Below are positions 17,570 to 25,386 of a DNA stretch of 64,000 nucleotides, piece after piece; the stretch's first letter is position 1; every line of letters begins with the position of its first letter. This DNA is from Kineobactrum salinum (lineage in GTDB: Bacteria; Pseudomonadota; Gammaproteobacteria; Pseudomonadales; Halieaceae), in NCBI RefSeq assembly GCF_010669285.1, contig NZ_CP048711.1, forward strand, positions 124,001 to 188,000, written 5' to 3'. The position numbers and the translations under genes were made by a program. Under the pieces are notes generated by a model. The model did not search any database and was not told the origin of the DNA. It was given only the letters and a program-made list of their open reading frames with translations.

Positions 17570-18766
17570 TCATTTTTTGTTAATGCAGGGGGCTCCAGCC
17601 GAGGATTTACCGCTAGTCGCGAAAGCCATAGCGCCCAGTATGAGCCCGAGAGCGACAGCAAAGGCCGCACCCGAGATCCAGTAAACAACCGACATGTCGT
17701 CGTCGATGAAACGCGAGACCAGTGCTGGTCCGATGCTCAGCCCGAGGCCGGTAAGCGCCGCACTGGCCATCATCGCCCGGCCGTCACGGTCGATCGCCGC
17801 TAGTACGCCCAGCTGGTAGGGATGAAAGATATACCAGCCGAACATGAAAATCGCGGCAGAAAGGGCGAAGGTAAACAAACTGTCGTGATCATTGGTGAGA
17901 GCCAGCGCCAACAGCAGGCAGGCAGCAGCTCCCGCCAGCGGGACGATCTGACCGAAACGCTGCTGTACAACCACCGGCACCAGCGAGCCCAGGGCACCGC
18001 CAACGGCGGCCAGGCTCAGCGCGAGCCCCACTGATTCGGCGCTCAAGCCGCTACCGCGACCTATCATCCCGACGTAGGTCCAATACGCACCCACAGCGGT
18101 AAAGAAGGTCAGGATGGCCACCAGCATCACCGCGCTGAGCATCCAGTCCGCGGTACTGTTGCGGGCCACGGAGCTCGGTCCCTCGGCGAAGGAGCGGGCC
18201 GGCATCGACAAAAGGGCCAGGGGGATCACCACCAGTTCCACCAACGCCAAGGGATAGAACACTCCCGCGATTCCGAAACTCGCCACCAGCCGCGGCATCA
18301 GCCAGATGCCGACTACACTAAAAATAATCTGGGACAGCAAAAACAGGCCGAAATACTTCTCGGCTGCAGGTAGACGTGCCAGAGCGCCGGTGGCAAGAGC
18401 CATCGCCACACCTCCGGCCATCCCTGCCACAGCCCGGGCTACCAGAAACAGGTTGTACTCCCGCAGGTGGGGACTGACCAGGTCCATCAGGAGCAGTAGC
18501 CCCACCGAAGCGGCGGCGACCGAGCGCATAGAGAAGCGCCGGGAAAAATACAGCCCGGCTAGACAGCCCAGCGAAATGAACGCCAACTGTACAAACGAGA
18601 ACTCCCCTACCTGCCTGGCGTCGAAACCAAAATTCTCCGCCAGCGCAGAACTAATCACCGGCATACACAGGAATACCCCGACCCCCACCGTGCCAACAAG
18701 GATGTATGCCAAGGATTCCAGGCCCTGGAAAGAGGACGCCTGCTTGGCGTGGAGAGCTTGATTCAT
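17570..18766 (-). CDS. Major facilitator superfamily transporter
   Basis: 398 residues with about twelve hydrophobic membrane segments and the inter-helix loop FSRRFSMRS after helix 2. It is a single-polypeptide inner-membrane transporter; its gene starts the second half of the catabolic cluster and is followed after 50 bases by the FAD oxidase. Operator copy 2 lies 173-214 bases upstream. Import of the cluster's substrate or an oxidised intermediate is likely; efflux cannot be excluded. Confidence 0.88.
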   Translation of the reverse strand: MNQALHAKQASSFQGLESLAYILVGTVGVGVFLCMPVISSALAENFGFDARQVGEFSFVQLAFISLGCLAGLYFSRRFSMRSVAAASVGLLLLMDLVSPHLREYNLFLVARAVAGMAGGVAMALATGALARLPAAEKYFGLFLLSQIIFSVVGIWLMPRLVASFGIAGVFYPLALVELVVIPLALLSMPARSFAEGPSSVARNSTADWMLSAVMLVAILTFFTAVGAYWTYVGMIGRGSGLSAESVGLALSLAAVGGALGSLVPVVVQQRFGQIVPLAGAAACLLLALALTNDHDSLFTFALSAAIFMFGWYIFHPYQLGVLAAIDRDGRAMMASAALTGLGLSIGPALVSRFIDDDMSVVYWISGAAFAVALGLILGAMAFATSGKSSAGAPCINKK

Positions 18767-19093
18767 GGGAGTCTTTGCCTCTGTCGTTCCTTTCGGACGC
18801 CCGGCAGATCCACTGCGGGGCCCCGACCCTTCCCTAATGGATTCCGTTGGGCACGCATCCCAGCGATGGCTGCCTCGGCCGGAAAAACCGTTTGTCTTAT
18901 TTCACCTTATAGTGGCGAGCATTCTATTATCCGCATTTATGGGCCACCAATCATTTGTAGTGATAACGTATTATTTGAAATGCGAGGTCCGCGAGCAGCA
19001 GTGTCCCGCATAGTGTTCAGCGCGGAGGGAATTCAATAATCCGATCCAGTCGGCGAAGATCAACCGCCTGGAACCGCGGGCTTGTGATTTTGC
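18767..19093. other. Intergenic leader of the MFS operon
   Basis: No credible gene is present. The segment holds operator copy 2 (18939-18980) and a long possible leader of the MFS gene. Short open frames here have no ribosome site or family features. Sequence between 18985 and 19093 is unremarkable until the tandem repeat begins at 19094. Confidence 0.6.
18939..18980. promoter_or_regulatory. Candidate LysR-type operator, copy 2
   Basis: Second copy of the element at 9929-9970; 24 bases (18943-18966) are identical and the flank keeps a TATTT-N-AAA block. It carries the same ATCATTTGTAGTGAT core with T-N11-A. Its place upstream of the MFS-led operon suggests the embedded LysR regulator controls both transcription units. 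Confidence 0.7.
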
Positions 19094-19319
19094 GGAGCTA
19101 TGCGGGATCGAACGGGGCGGCCTTCCGTCGCAGACAGGGTCTGCGGTTCGGACCACGGAGCACAAAAAACCCCCGGACCTTGCGGTACGGGGGTTAGGTG
19201 TTTGGTGGAGCTATGCGGGATCGAACGGGGCGGCCTTCCGTCGCAGACACGGTCTGCGGTTCGGACCGCGGAGCACAAAAAACCCCCGGACCTTGCGGTA
19301 CGGGGGTTAGGTGTTTGGT
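19094..19319. repeat. Two tandem ~113-base repeats of tRNA-Ala 3' end plus terminator
   Basis: Units at 19094-19206 and 19207-19319 are nearly identical (one extra T and a few substitutions in the second). Each begins with the last ~20 bases of the adjacent tRNA-Ala (acceptor and T-arm, GGAGCTATGCGGGATCGAAC on the plus strand), then a GC-rich linker, then a terminator hairpin. The tRNA itself starts as a third unit at the same spacing and then diverges. The pattern fits unequal duplication or repeated integration/excision at a tRNA 3' end. Confidence 0.85.
19278..19309 (-). terminator. tRNA-Ala terminator (repeated at 19164-19195)
   Basis: On the minus strand, AACCCCCGTACC, a GCAA loop and GGTCCGGGGGTT form a strong hairpin followed by a T run directly after the tRNA. 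An identical hairpin lies in the next tandem unit. Confidence 0.85.
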
Positions 19320-19391
19320 GGAGCTATGCGGGATCGAACCGCAGACCTCAACACTGCCAGTGTTGCGCTCTCCCAGCTGAGCTATAGCCCC
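19316..19391 (-). tRNA. tRNA-Ala (anticodon GGC)
   Basis: 76 bases on the minus strand, folding as a complete cloverleaf: acceptor GGGGCTA with TAGCTCC, D-arm GCTC/GAGC, anticodon stem CAACA/TGTTG with loop CTGGCAG (anticodon GGC at 34-36), T-arm TGCGG/CCGCA with TTCGATC loop, discriminator A and encoded CCA. It decodes GCC/GCU alanine codons. Its 3' end is copied twice downstream. Confidence 0.97.
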
Positions 19392-19547
19392 AAAAGCTTG
19401 CTAAGTCATTGAACTTCCGTCACTTTCCCGGCAACAGCTCAATCACGAAGGCAGCATTCTAGTTACCGTCGGCACGAGTGTCAAGTTCGATGCGCGCAAC
19501 GGCGGGCTGCGCCTCGGCCGATAGTGATTGCGGTTCCCCGGCGGTCG

Positions 19548-20981
19548 CTACTCACTGGCCAGGATGTCGGCGATGGGCACCGGCTTTATTGGTGAGCGGG
19601 CGCTGAACGGCCCCACAGCGGTCTCGCTGGTGTTGCCGTGTCGGGCCAGAATCCGGGTCACGAAATAGCCGCAGTAGCGGCCCTGGCACAGCCCCATGCC
19701 GACACGGGACCGCAACTTGGCACTGTCGGCAGTCACAATGGTGGTGTGTTGCTGCAGCAGCTCACGAAACTGGCCAACGCTGATATCCTGGCATTTGCAC
19801 AGAGTCGTATCATCGCCCAGCAACTGCTCGAACACACTCCAGGGTGGCATCGCGATGCCGGCCAGCACTGCTGCAAACTCCCGCAACCCGGTCAGCCGGC
19901 GCCTGACAGGCCGGGCCAGGTCTGTGGCCTGCGCGCAGTCAATAATGCCCCGATCCAGCAATATCCCCAGCGTCGCCAGCACACCCTCTTCCTGGGCCAC
20001 CTCCGCACCGGCAACCCCGGTGGTCTCACCGGCGGCATAGAGCGCTGGCACCGAGGTACGCTGCCAGGCATCGACGTCGACTATCCAGCCGCCGCGCTCT
20101 GCGGACCAGCTGGCGGCGGCTCCGGCCTGTCGAGGCAGCTCTGAGGCGACCAGAAATGAATAACAGGTACCCAAATGGTCGCAGGCAATTTCCTGCTGCT
20201 CCGCCCCGGGTTCCGCCGCTCCTTGCCGCAGGCTGGCCACGCGCACGCCGGTCAGCTTTTGCTCGCCCCGAGCCGCGACCACAGTACTGTCAAAGCGGAT
20301 TGGCACCCCGGCCCGCCACAATCGCCACATGACCCTGGCCATATGCAACATTTTGCCTGTGTGGCGCAGCATCAGCAGGGGCCGCTGCAGTACCGTCAGC
20401 ATGCTGCCAAAGGATTGCACAAAAAGTACGGCGGCAACCTCCCCGCCGGCCTGGCGGATCTGGTCGGCAACGATCAGTTGCAGCGGATGGCTGCCGGCAA
20501 ACACGAAGCGCTGCCCGGGCACCAGCTGCTGACTCTTGACCATGGCCTGCAGGCCCCCGGCTGCCATTACACCGGGCAGGTTCCAGCCCGGAAACGGCAC
20601 CGCCAGATCGTGGCAACCAGTAACAACCAACACGCTCGCTGCATGCACCACGGTAACCCCCGCGGGCCCATGCAACCACAGTCGGTGACCGCCCTGGTCC
20701 TGCTCGTCACTGTCCAGGAAGCCCAGCACCGTGGTCTGCCAGCACCAGTTGATGCGGTCGTCCTTTTGCGCCCGTTGCAGCAACCGCTGCTGGCGCCGAT
20801 AGACGCGGTCCCGCAACCAGCCGCGGACCCGGATCGCCACCGGTGGTTGCCGCAGGATCTGGCCACCCGCCCGTTGCTGTTCATCAATCACCACAACTTG
20901 CAGGCCGTGTTCGACAGCGGTCAGTGCGGCGGCCATGCCGGCTGGCCCTGCGCCGACGATGGCAAGATCCACCTGCTTCAC
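19548..20981 (-). CDS. FAD/NAD(P)-binding oxidoreductase, alpha subunit (opine oxidase A/HcnB-like)
   Basis: About 477 residues. It has an N-terminal dinucleotide fold (VDLAIVGAGPAGMAA), a second central nucleotide-binding region and a C-terminal BFD-like iron-sulphur segment (CKCQD and GLCQGRYCG). The GTG at 20981 has AGGAG five bases upstream and overlaps the small subunit's stop (GTGA). With the next two genes it forms a membrane-linked amino-acid dehydrogenase of the HcnABC / opine oxidase / D-hydroxyproline dehydrogenase type. The DapA-family neighbour favours a hydroxyproline-like or opine substrate over cyanide formation (inference). Confidence 0.88.
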   Translation of the reverse strand: MKQVDLAIVGAGPAGMAAALTAVEHGLQVVVIDEQQRAGGQILRQPPVAIRVRGWLRDRVYRRQQRLLQRAQKDDRINWCWQTTVLGFLDSDEQDQGGHRLWLHGPAGVTVVHAASVLVVTGCHDLAVPFPGWNLPGVMAAGGLQAMVKSQQLVPGQRFVFAGSHPLQLIVADQIRQAGGEVAAVLFVQSFGSMLTVLQRPLLMLRHTGKMLHMARVMWRLWRAGVPIRFDSTVVAARGEQKLTGVRVASLRQGAAEPGAEQQEIACDHLGTCYSFLVASELPRQAGAAASWSAERGGWIVDVDAWQRTSVPALYAAGETTGVAGAEVAQEEGVLATLGILLDRGIIDCAQATDLARPVRRRLTGLREFAAVLAGIAMPPWSVFEQLLGDDTTLCKCQDISVGQFRELLQQHTTIVTADSAKLRSRVGMGLCQGRYCGYFVTRILARHGNTSETAVGPFSARSPIKPVPIADILASE

Positions 20982-21292
20982 AGGGTCTCCTGCAGACACT
21001 GGCCGGTTTGCACCCGCATGCCCTCGCTGACCGGGGTCATACAGGCGCGGCGCCAGCGTGGCGAGGTTGTCTGCTTCGGCGTAAAGATCCTAACCAGGCA
21101 CTCGAAGCAGCTGCCCATATTGCAAAACAGGCTGCGGGGCTCGCCTGCGCGCGTGGTATAACAGTGTTCCCTGCCCAGCAGCAGCAATGCGCTGGCAACG
21201 GTCTCGCCTGGATGAACACTGACGGCCACTCCGTCGATCTCGATCTGCAACGGCGGCTGGCGTTCGACACCGGCCTGGATACGGTGTGCCAT
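20978..21292 (-). CDS. Small [2Fe-2S] subunit (HcnA/OoxC-like)
   Basis: 104 residues. The ferredoxin-type cluster ligands are seen in CNMGSCFEC and a later Cys (ACMTPV); the N-terminal part VHPGETVASALL is typical of this subunit. It links the two flavin subunits encoded on either side, with start and stop overlaps at both ends, so it is surely co-translated with them. Confidence 0.9.
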   Translation of the reverse strand: MAHRIQAGVERQPPLQIEIDGVAVSVHPGETVASALLLLGREHCYTTRAGEPRSLFCNMGSCFECLVRIFTPKQTTSPRWRRACMTPVSEGMRVQTGQCLQETL

Positions 21293-22506
21293 TAGTGACC
21301 GGCCTCGCGCATGAACATGTTGATATGGCTGAACCTGCCGGGAGAAAAAGGAGTGACGGGATAGGCCGTGTCGCCGGTGGCGATCAATTGACTGATCAGT
21401 TCCGCATAACTCGGGCCGAAGGTGAAACCGGAGCCACCGGCAGCGACAAAAAACCGTGGTATCTGGGGTACTTCACCCAGCAGTGGCAGTTGATCGGCCG
21501 TTACGCCGGTGACGCCTGTCCAGGTGCGCAGCAGGTGCAACTCGCGCACGGCCGGCACCACCGCGGCGGCTGCGGCCAGGTTGCCGCGCACTGATCGATA
21601 CAGCGGCTGTGCAGTCGCCGAGCCCTTCCCTGTCAGGGCCGGCAGACGTGCGGACCAGCCACCACCGATGAGCAGGTTGCCTTCGCGCACCTGTTTCATT
21701 GACAGGCGCCGGCCGACATGCTGGATCAGGTGCTCTACCAGCGGGGGCGCCTCCTCGGTAACGTTCATCGACAAACCAACCGGAAAAATCGGCAGATGCA
21801 CACCCGCCAGTCGGCCCACATCCGCCGCCCAGGCGCCAGCTGCATTGAGGATGGCATCGCAACGGTATTCCGCCGGTCCTGCCCGATCCATGTCCCCGGC
21901 GCCGGTGGCTGCGGTCTGCAGAGCCCATTCATGGTGCCGGCGCCGAATACTCTGAACCCGGGTGCCGGTGTGAAAGATGGCTCCCAGCTGCCGGGCAGCG
22001 CGGGCAAAGGCCAGCGTGAGGTAGCGTGGATTGCAGTGGCCTTCGTCGGGGCAGTACAGCGCGCCCTGGACGCGTTCATCCAGATATGGCGCGCGGGCGA
22101 GCAGTTCGCTTCGCGACAACAGTTCCAGCGCCAGTCCGTGGCGGGTCTCGAATTCGTATTTTTGCTGCAGCCGTTGCAGCTGGGCCGCTGTTTCGGCCAC
22201 CATCAGGCCGCCGTGCATGACCAGTTCCAGGTCCTCACCCAGTTGAGTTTCCAGGCCGCGCCATTGCTCGATGGCACGGCGGGTGAAGGGTACCAGATGG
22301 GCAATATGCTGCTGCAGCTGTTCCTGGTATTCCAGCAGGCGGTACTCCAGCTGAAAATGCAGGGATCCTGCGTTGCGGCCGGAGGCGCCGCCGTTCAGGG
22401 AGGCCGCCTCGATCACGATGACCCGCTTGCCCAGCTTCGCCAGGTAGAATGCCGCCGCGCAGCCAATCAGGCCGCCGCCGACTATGGCCACATCGCAGCT
22501 GTGCAT
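21292..22506 (-). CDS. FAD-dependent amino-acid oxidoreductase, beta subunit (DAO family, HcnC/LhpB-like)
   Basis: 404 residues from MHSCDVAIVGGG. The FAD-binding GGGLIGCAAAFYLA is at the N-terminus and the DAO-family substrate domain follows. The start at 22506 has GGGAG upstream and suits the family; 22521 and 22557 are open alternatives. This is the catalytic subunit that would oxidise an imino or amino acid. It overlaps the [2Fe-2S] gene by one base and follows the DapA-like gene closely, so all four form one operon. Confidence 0.88.
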   Translation of the reverse strand: MHSCDVAIVGGGLIGCAAAFYLAKLGKRVIVIEAASLNGGASGRNAGSLHFQLEYRLLEYQEQLQQHIAHLVPFTRRAIEQWRGLETQLGEDLELVMHGGLMVAETAAQLQRLQQKYEFETRHGLALELLSRSELLARAPYLDERVQGALYCPDEGHCNPRYLTLAFARAARQLGAIFHTGTRVQSIRRRHHEWALQTAATGAGDMDRAGPAEYRCDAILNAAGAWAADVGRLAGVHLPIFPVGLSMNVTEEAPPLVEHLIQHVGRRLSMKQVREGNLLIGGGWSARLPALTGKGSATAQPLYRSVRGNLAAAAAVVPAVRELHLLRTWTGVTGVTADQLPLLGEVPQIPRFFVAAGGSGFTFGPSYAELISQLIATGDTAYPVTPFSPGRFSHINMFMREAGH

Positions 22507-22559
22507 CGGACTCCCGCTCATCTCCTTCTTCCAGTTCGCCAACCGACAAGCCGCCACAG

Positions 22560-23507
22560 CTAATCCTGTATCTTACTCTCCTGCGGCAGCTCCAGTCGCC
22601 CCAGTTCGGCCAGTGTAGCCCTGATTTGCTCCACCCCGGCGGCATTGAGCGGCTGCAGCGGCAGCCGGGGATAACCGCCGTACAATCCCTGCTGGTTCAG
22701 GGCTTCCTTGAATATGGCTTGAGAAGAGCCGAACCTGCCGGTCAGGTCCGGATTGAACCAGCGCTGCATTATGGTGTAGTCACGGGCCCCGTATTCCAGT
22801 GCCCGCGCCTCATTGCCCGCCCACAGCTCGTTGAAGAAGTCGGGCTGTTCGTGACCCAGCACCGCACCCGCTCCCATGGTGCCATCCGCATCGTGCTGCT
22901 TGACCAGGGTGGCGCCGGTTTCATTCATCGGGATGCCAAATACCCGCACCTGCCGGCGCAGACGGAAGAAAGTGTCCAGGAAGCGGCGCAGATCCTGGGT
23001 GGAATTCTTGATCGCTACCACCTGCTCCAGCTGTGCCAGCTCTGCCAGCAGCCCGGGCGACATGTCGACGTGAGTCCCTGGAGGCCAGTTGTACACACAG
23101 ATCGGCAGCCTGATGGCGGCATCCACCGAACGGTAGAAAGCGAGAATATCTGCCTCGGAAGGCACCATATAGGGTGGTGGTGTCAGCAGGATCCCGTCGA
23201 AACCCGCCCGTTCGGCCAACTCCACCTGGATCAGCACATCGGCCAGCGTGTAGCCGCTACAACCGGCAATCAGCGGAATCCGGCCCTTCACGCCTGCGGC
23301 AACCTCCCTAAGCAGCGTTGCCTTTTCTTCCAGGTTCAGCGTGAACCACTCGCCCTGTGTGCCCGCCACCACTAGCCCGTGCATACCCTGCCCGACGAGC
23401 CAGTCGACATGCTTGCGCAGTGCCGGCACATCGAGCTCTCCGGTACCGGTAAAGGGTGTCGTCATGGCGGGTATGTAGCCCCGCCAGTTCACAGAATCTC
23501 TGTTCAT
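22560..23507 (-). CDS. Dihydrodipicolinate synthase/N-acetylneuraminate lyase family enzyme
   Basis: 315 residues of the class I aldolase (beta/alpha)8 family. The Schiff-base lysine is in VAIKNST, the proton-relay Tyr in CVYNWPPGT, and GTQGEWFTL replaces the usual GTTGE substrate loop. Family members include lyases and deaminases; one of them, pyrroline-4-hydroxy-2-carboxylate deaminase, works beside three-subunit D-hydroxyproline dehydrogenases. That arrangement is matched here, though no epimerase is seen. First gene of the operon, divergent from a LysR gene. Confidence 0.87.
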   Translation of the reverse strand: MNRDSVNWRGYIPAMTTPFTGTGELDVPALRKHVDWLVGQGMHGLVVAGTQGEWFTLNLEEKATLLREVAAGVKGRIPLIAGCSGYTLADVLIQVELAERAGFDGILLTPPPYMVPSEADILAFYRSVDAAIRLPICVYNWPPGTHVDMSPGLLAELAQLEQVVAIKNSTQDLRRFLDTFFRLRRQVRVFGIPMNETGATLVKQHDADGTMGAGAVLGHEQPDFFNELWAGNEARALEYGARDYTIMQRWFNPDLTGRFGSSQAIFKEALNQQGLYGGYPRLPLQPLNAAGVEQIRATLAELGRLELPQESKIQD

Positions 23508-23617
23508 AATATCCTCGAATTGCCAGCTGTAGCGATATCGTTCCGCGACCGATTAATTATTTTACAGCGCAGCGGAAGCAATTTATGATTTAGTTCGTTG
23601 CCTTTATCGCAAACCAG

Positions 23618-24544
23618 ATGGACCGTCTTTCCATGAACATCAGCCAGCGCCGACTGCATTATCTTTACGAATCCGCCCGCCTGGGCACCATGCGGGCGGC
23701 CGGGGAAAAACTCGATGTCGCGCCCTCCTCCATCAGTCGCCAGATCGCGGAACTGGAGAGCGAGCTGGGCACCCCGCTGGTCGAACGCGGTCGTCGACGC
23801 CTGAAGCTGACCGAGGCAGGTGAACTCGCATTCCAGTACTACAAGGACCGCTGCGCGCAGCAGGAGGCCTTCCTGTCCCACGTAAAGGAACTGCAGTCGC
23901 TGACTACCGGCAAAATTGCAGTCGCAGTCGGCGAAGCTTTTATCTCCGAACGCTTCAGTGACACCCTGCAGAATTACATGCAACGCTATCCCGGTATCTC
24001 GGTAGGCGTCAGTGTCTCCAGCACCAACGAGGTCGTGCGCCTGGTCAGCGATGACGAAGCCCACTTCGGGATGATATTCGACACCTCGCGGGATCCTAAA
24101 GTGCGCTCGCGGGTACACCTGCCGCAGCCGATGAAGGTCGTCGTGCACCGTAGTCATCCGCTCGCGGGCAAGGCCTTGGTGGAATTGGCAGAGCTCGGCC
24201 AATACACCGTGGGGCTGCTGGACGGCGCCTATCGGATCCGGCAAATGATTGAACAGAGCGAACAGGAACAGGGTATCTTCTTTACGCCACACCTCGCCAC
24301 CAGCTCGCTGGCGTTGCTGCGCGGTTTTATCAATTCAGGTATAGGCGTATCACTGCTACCCGACCTGGTGGTGGGAAAGGAGCTGGCCGAGGGGCGCTTT
24401 GTCACGATCCCGACCGACAGCCCCACCCTCAACAGCACCCAGATCAGTCTGGTCACACGCAGCGGGCGGCAACTGCCCATTGCCGCATTCAAGTTCATGC
24501 AGCATGTCGAAGAGTATTTCCGCAAACTGGCACCCAGGGCGTGA
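23618..24544 (+). CDS. LysR-type transcriptional regulator
   Basis: 308 residues (a start at 23633, MNISQRR, is equally possible). The winged helix (LHYLYESARLGTMRAAGEKLD, VAPSSISRQIAELE) is complete, and the effector domain ends IAAFKFMQHVEEYF. It is the intact paralogue of the truncated tail at 3597-3795. It diverges from the DapA-led operon across 110 bases, which contain an inverted ATCG-N9-CGAT near 23532-23550 as a weak operator candidate. Control of that operon is likely. Confidence 0.92.
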   Translation: MDRLSMNISQRRLHYLYESARLGTMRAAGEKLDVAPSSISRQIAELESELGTPLVERGRRRLKLTEAGELAFQYYKDRCAQQEAFLSHVKELQSLTTGKIAVAVGEAFISERFSDTLQNYMQRYPGISVGVSVSSTNEVVRLVSDDEAHFGMIFDTSRDPKVRSRVHLPQPMKVVVHRSHPLAGKALVELAELGQYTVGLLDGAYRIRQMIEQSEQEQGIFFTPHLATSSLALLRGFINSGIGVSLLPDLVVGKELAEGRFVTIPTDSPTLNSTQISLVTRSGRQLPIAAFKFMQHVEEYFRKLAPRA

Positions 24545-24558
24545 GCTTGCCGCTGTAC

Positions 24559-25056
24559 TTACAGGTACTGCACCAGTTCCAGCTGGTGCCCGAACGGGTC
24601 CAGCACATACCAGGAATGCGAGTCCGGACAGGGGGCCTCGGTCATCGTGATCGGTCCCGCCAGCACCCGGCAACCCTCGTCCTCCAATCGCGCTACAGCG
24701 GCGTCGATATCATTCACCTGCAGACAGAAGTGACTGGCACCCACATCGCAGTTGCGCGGTGGGTCGCGGCGGGCATCGGCGGGCTTGTCGTACTGAAACA
24801 GTTCCACTTTGTAGCCGGGTGTCAACTCGATCATCGCGATCGCCAGACGAGCCGCACCGACGTTGACATGCGCTATGGTCCAGTCGCTGCCGTCCTCCAT
24901 CGGCGGTATCTCCGCCGCATCGAAGGGCCCCATGCGGTATAGCACGCGGGCGCCAAATACGCGGCCGTAAAAGTCGATCACGGCCTCGAGGTCCGCGACC
25001 GTCAATGACACATGATCCAGCTTGAATTCAATCGGTGTACCAGCCTTGTTGCTCAT
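24559..25056 (-). CDS. VOC (glyoxalase/bleomycin-resistance/dioxygenase) family protein
   Basis: 165 residues with two beta-alpha-beta-beta-beta repeats; probable metal ligands lie in LDHVSLTV, SHFCLQV and HQLELV. The family covers lyases, epimerases and dioxygenases, so the reaction cannot be named. Ribosome site GAGGAG precedes the ATG and lies directly after the stop of the decayed amidohydrolase, indicating it was the second gene of that operon. It converges with the LysR gene, 14 bases apart. Confidence 0.88.
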   Translation of the reverse strand: MSNKAGTPIEFKLDHVSLTVADLEAVIDFYGRVFGARVLYRMGPFDAAEIPPMEDGSDWTIAHVNVGAARLAIAMIELTPGYKVELFQYDKPADARRDPPRNCDVGASHFCLQVNDIDAAVARLEDEGCRVLAGPITMTEAPCPDSHSWYVLDPFGHQLELVQYL

Positions 25057-25068
25057 CTGCTCGCTCCT

Positions 25069-25352
25069 CTACAGTGCCCAATCGTTGCGCACCACGGTGC
25101 CGCCCTCCATCACCAGGCCGATGCTGCGCAGGGCCGAGATGCTGTGGCATCAGCCAGTACGGTGACATCGTCGCGGCTGCCCACCGCGGCGATGCGCTCG
25201 CCGTCCACCAGTACCACTGCATCCTCCAGCGCCGCCCCGCCGTCCAGATTGACCACAGAGCCGCCGACCAGCGCAGTAAGCTGCGCACTGACGGGAAGGG
25301 ACAGGCCAGCGAGCATCAACGCGCCGGCAGCCATCAGTTTTTGCATTGTCAT
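25069..25352 (-). pseudogene. Amidohydrolase with large internal deletion
   Basis: The first ~73 codons (signal peptide, ALVGGSVVNLDGGAALEDAVV, VGSRDDV) closely match the N-terminus of the amidohydrolase at 2287-3579. At about 25142 the sequence jumps, with a frame change, to the last ~23 codons (ISALRSIGLVMEGGTVVRNDW, of which the frame ends at 25069). Roughly 330 codons, including all metal ligands, are gone. It is a genuine deletion pseudogene, not a sequencing slip. Confidence 0.92.
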
Positions 25353-25386
25353 AAACAGTACTTCCAGAGTATCACCTGTAACAGGT

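Noticed and set aside
19094-19391. Short open frames and a possible CRISPR in the tandem repeat
   Set aside because: The repeats are copies of a tRNA end plus terminator, ~113 bases long with no regular spacers and no cas genes; the frames are repeat artefacts.
19548-22506. Hydrogen cyanide synthase hcnABC
   Set aside because: Subunits are homologous, but the DapA-family first gene and the LysR neighbour fit an amino-acid or opine route better; cyanide formation cannot be claimed.
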